From Prevotellaceae bacterium (GTDB lineage: Bacteria > Bacteroidota > Bacteroidia > Bacteroidales > UBA932): a DNA stretch of 6,880 nt. This document shows positions 5,080 through 6,880 of this stretch, one piece after another (position 1 is the first letter of the stretch; every line of letters begins with the position of its first letter). The notes beneath the pieces are model-generated. The model worked only from the letters and a program-made list of their open reading frames with translations, did no database searches and was not told the DNA's origin. Location: positions 1 through 6,880 of the forward strand of contig JAIRXY010000181.1 of assembly GCA_031268055.1 (NCBI GenBank), given 5' to 3'. Position numbers and translations under genes: made by a program.

Positions 5080-6588
5080 ATGAACAAGAAAGTACTTTTA
5101 ATGATTCTCGATGGCTGGGGCAACGGCAAGCACAACCGCACCAACGCCATCTACACGGCAGGAACGCCCAACATGGAGCGCCTGTCAAAGGAATATCCCA
5201 CATCGGAGCTGCTTACCTGCGGCGAGAACGTAGGCCTGCCCGACGGACAAATGGGCAACTCCGAGGTGGGGCACCTCAACATTGGCGCCGGGCGCGTGGT
5301 GTACCAAGATTTGGTGAAAATCAACATTGCGTGCCGCAGCAACAGCATTCTGCAAAACCCCGAAGTGGTGGCGGCATTTCAAAATGCCAAGAGCAGCGGC
5401 AAGCAGCTTCACCTCATGGGGCTGGTGTCCAACGGCGGCGTGCACAGCTCCATCGACCACCTCTACAAGCTCTGCGACGTGGCAGGCGAGTACGGGCTGC
5501 AAAACCGCACCTTTGTGCACTGCTTCATGGACGGGCGCGATACCGACCCAAAGAGCGGCAAGGGTTTCATTGAGCAGCTGCAAAATCACCTTAAAAAGTC
5601 GTGCGGCGAAATAGCCTCCATCGTTGGCCGCTACTACGCTATGGACAGGGACAAGCGCTGGGAGCGCGTCCGCGAGGCGTACGATTTGCTGGTGCGCGGC
5701 GCAGGCGCTACCGCCGCCGACCCCGTGCAGGCGGTGCAGCGCTCCTACGACGAAAATGTGACCGATGAATTTATAAAGCCAATCGCCTGCGGGCAGGGCA
5801 AGGGGCGCATACAGGCAGGCGATACCGTTATTTTCTTCAACTTCCGCAACGACCGCGCCAAGGAGCTCACCATTGCGCTCACGCAGCAGGATATGCCGGA
5901 TTTTGGCATGGCCTCCATCCCGCTCTACTTCTGCACCATGACCCCCTACGACGACAAGTTTAGCGGGCTGCACATCCTGTTCGACAAGGACAACGTGCAG
6001 AATACGCTGGGCGAAACGCTGTCGAAGGCCGGGAAAAAGCAGCTGCGCATAGCCGAAACCGAAAAGTATGCGCACGTAACATTTTTCTTCTCCGGCGGGC
6101 GCGAGGCAACCTTCGAGGGCGAGGAGCGAATCCTCATCAGCTCGCCCAAGGTGGCCACCTACGACCTGCAACCCGAAATGAGCGCCCCGCTCGTAAAGGA
6201 GGCGTTGATAGCGGAGCTGGGCAAGAAAAAGTTCGACTTTGTTGCGCTCAACTTTGCCAACGGCGATATGGTGGGGCACACCGGCATTTACGATGCCATT
6301 GTAAAGGCCGTAAAAACCATCGACAGCTGCGTTGGCGAGGTGGTGAAAGCCGCGCAGGACAACGGCTACACCGTGCTCATCACCGCCGACCACGGCAACG
6401 CCGACAACGCCGTCAACGCCGACGGGTCGCCCAACACGGCGCACTCGCTCAACCCCGTGCCCTTTGTGGTGGTGGACAAGGATGTAAAAAGCGTTGCCAG
6501 CGGCGTGCTTGCCGACATAGCCCCCACCGTGCTAACCCTTATGGGCGTTGAAATTCCAAAAGACATGACGGGAAAAACGCTAATCTGA
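5080..6588 (+). CDS. gpmI: 2,3-bisphosphoglycerate-independent phosphoglycerate mutase
   Basis: The 502-residue protein is a full-length GpmI of the alkaline-phosphatase superfamily. It interconverts 3- and 2-phosphoglycerate in glycolysis and gluconeogenesis in the cytoplasm, through a phosphoserine intermediate and two Mn ions. All active-site residues are visible: D11 in LMILDGWG, nucleophile S61 in MGNSEVGH, D396 and H400 in [10 protein letters not shown]437 and H438 in TADHGNAD, and H455 in NTAHSLNP. The spacings agree with the Geobacillus stearothermophilus enzyme (D12, S62, D403, H407, D444, H445, H462). Substrate-binding segments DGRDT (151-155), [13 protein letters not shown] (184-196) and FRNDRAKE (255-262) are intact. 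The phosphatase-type domain flanks the inserted phosphotransferase domain (about 75-310). ATG 5080 is chosen over an in-frame TTG at 5035, which would add [15 protein letters not shown], absent from the family. It may be cotranscribed with the O-methyltransferase or have its own promoter in the AT-rich 67-bp gap. Confidence 0.97.
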   Translation: MNKKVLLMILDGWGNGKHNRTNAIYTAGTPNMERLSKEYPTSELLTCGENVGLPDGQMGNSEVGHLNIGAGRVVYQDLVKINIACRSNSILQNPEVVAAFQNAKSSGKQLHLMGLVSNGGVHSSIDHLYKLCDVAGEYGLQNRTFVHCFMDGRDTDPKSGKGFIEQLQNHLKKSCGEIASIVGRYYAMDRDKRWERVREAYDLLVRGAGATAADPVQAVQRSYDENVTDEFIKPIACGQGKGRIQAGDTVIFFNFRNDRAKELTIALTQQDMPDFGMASIPLYFCTMTPYDDKFSGLHILFDKDNVQNTLGETLSKAGKKQLRIAETEKYAHVTFFFSGGREATFEGEERILISSPKVATYDLQPEMSAPLVKEALIAELGKKKFDFVALNFANGDMVGHTGIYDAIVKAVKTIDSCVGEVVKAAQDNGYTVLITADHGNADNAVNADGSPNTAHSLNPVPFVVVDKDVKSVASGVLADIAPTVLTLMGVEIPKDMTGKTLI

Positions 6589-6620
6589 GAGTTGAGAGCT
6601 GAGAGCTGCGGGTTGAGAGT
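6586..6620 (+). repeat. Heptamer tandem repeat starting at the gpmI stop codon
   Basis: Five consecutive 7-base units occupy 6586-6620. Units 1, 2, 3 and 5 are TGAGAGT or TGAGAGC; unit 4 is diverged (TGCGGGT). The first TGA is the gpmI stop codon itself. The 10-mer GGGTTGAGAG at 6610-6619 also occurs in the G-rich leader at 102-111, so the two regions may share an origin. Such heptamers can expand or contract by slippage. Confidence 0.75.
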
Positions 6621-6630
6621 AGTAGCTTGT

Positions 6631-6666
6631 TCCCGCTGGCGCTGGCTGTAGCCTGCGCCAGCAGGA
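6631..6666 (+). terminator. Strong hairpin downstream of gpmI, likely terminator
   Basis: GCTGGCGC (6635-6642) pairs perfectly with GCGCCAGC (6655-6662). The stem continues inward, across a T-T mismatch, with GGC/GCC closing a TGTA loop, and outward, across a C-A mismatch, with TCC/GGA. It starts about 40 bases after the gpmI stop and is followed by a moderately T-rich stretch (6669-6678). This makes it the best transcription-terminator candidate in the window. Confidence 0.6.
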
Positions 6667-6880
6667 GGTATTATTTTCTGCTACTGTCCGATAAAAAAAG
6701 TAGATGTCTCGAAAGCGCCAAGTCCAGCTTGGTGTCGTAAAAACAATATCTCGCTGATAATCATCAGTTAAAATTTTTAATCGGGAAAAAGTGTCAAAGT
6801 CAGGAGCAGAAGCATACGGTAGCTAATGATGTGCGCCAAAAACCTCATTTTCTACCTCATTTCAGTAACAAAACAACCTC
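6667..6880. other. Non-coding right end with two weaker hairpins
   Basis: No convincing gene is seen in the last 214 bases on either strand. CGCCAAG (6716-6722) pairs with CTTGGTG (6728-6734) around a TCCAG loop, with one G-T pair. CTGAT (6754-6758) pairs with ATCAG (6763-6767) and is followed by an AT-rich run (6768-6780), a possible weak terminator. A 24-codon hydrophobic frame on the - strand (6777-6848) is too short to support. The next gene presumably begins beyond the window. Confidence 0.45.

Noticed and set aside
5185..6444. 419-codon open frame on the - strand opposite gpmI
   Set aside because: It lies entirely antisense to a gene with every catalytic residue intact. Its translation is rich in V, A, G and H, as expected from the reverse complement of GC-biased codons, and shows no recognisable family.
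6777..6848. 24-codon hydrophobic frame on the - strand near the right edge
   Set aside because: It is short and ends in AT-rich spacer; a leucine-rich stretch alone does not support a gene.

Overview
The window looks like ordinary chromosomal DNA from a member of the Bacteroidetes, most likely Bacteroidales. The evidence is an HU-like/DUF4469 DNA-binding protein (a family essentially confined to this phylum), an outer-membrane barrel protein whose signal peptide ends A-x-A before Gln, the absence of clear Shine-Dalgarno sequences, and one good match to the Bacteroidetes -7 promoter element (TAnnTTTG). Most genes are GC-rich; one glycosyltransferase gene is clearly AT-richer.

Layout. Positions 1-189 are non-coding and end in a G-rich leader. 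A DUF4469 gene (190-933, +) is bracketed by two copies of a 16-bp repeat (86-101 and 1040-1055). It is followed directly by a 23-bp tandem array of small palindromes and a long near-perfect palindrome (934-1053). Two glycosyltransferase genes follow on the + strand: a GT-A-type enzyme (1110-2069) and a GT-B/GT4 enzyme (2107-3150), 37 bp apart and probably one operon. A 216-bp convergent spacer holds a doubtful 27-codon ORF and interlocking inverted repeats. The next gene is an outer-membrane beta-barrel protein on the - strand (3367-3960). A 419-bp divergent spacer with a promoter candidate leads to a class I O-methyltransferase with a TTG start (4380-5012, +) and then gpmI, the cofactor-independent phosphoglycerate mutase of glycolysis (5080-6588, +). 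The last 292 bp hold a heptamer tandem repeat that starts at the gpmI stop codon, a strong terminator-like hairpin and two weaker hairpins, with no convincing gene.

How the genes fit together. The two glycosyltransferases probably act on a common surface glycan or lipopolysaccharide-type product, but no flippase, polymerase or sugar-nucleotide gene is present to define it. GpmI is a central-metabolism gene; the O-methyltransferase is its upstream neighbour, with no evident functional link. The DUF4469 protein is probably a nucleoid-type DNA-binding protein. I see no defence system, mobile element with a transposase, CRISPR array, tRNA or rRNA. The most unusual content is non-coding: nearly every spacer carries a different short palindromic or tandem repeat family.
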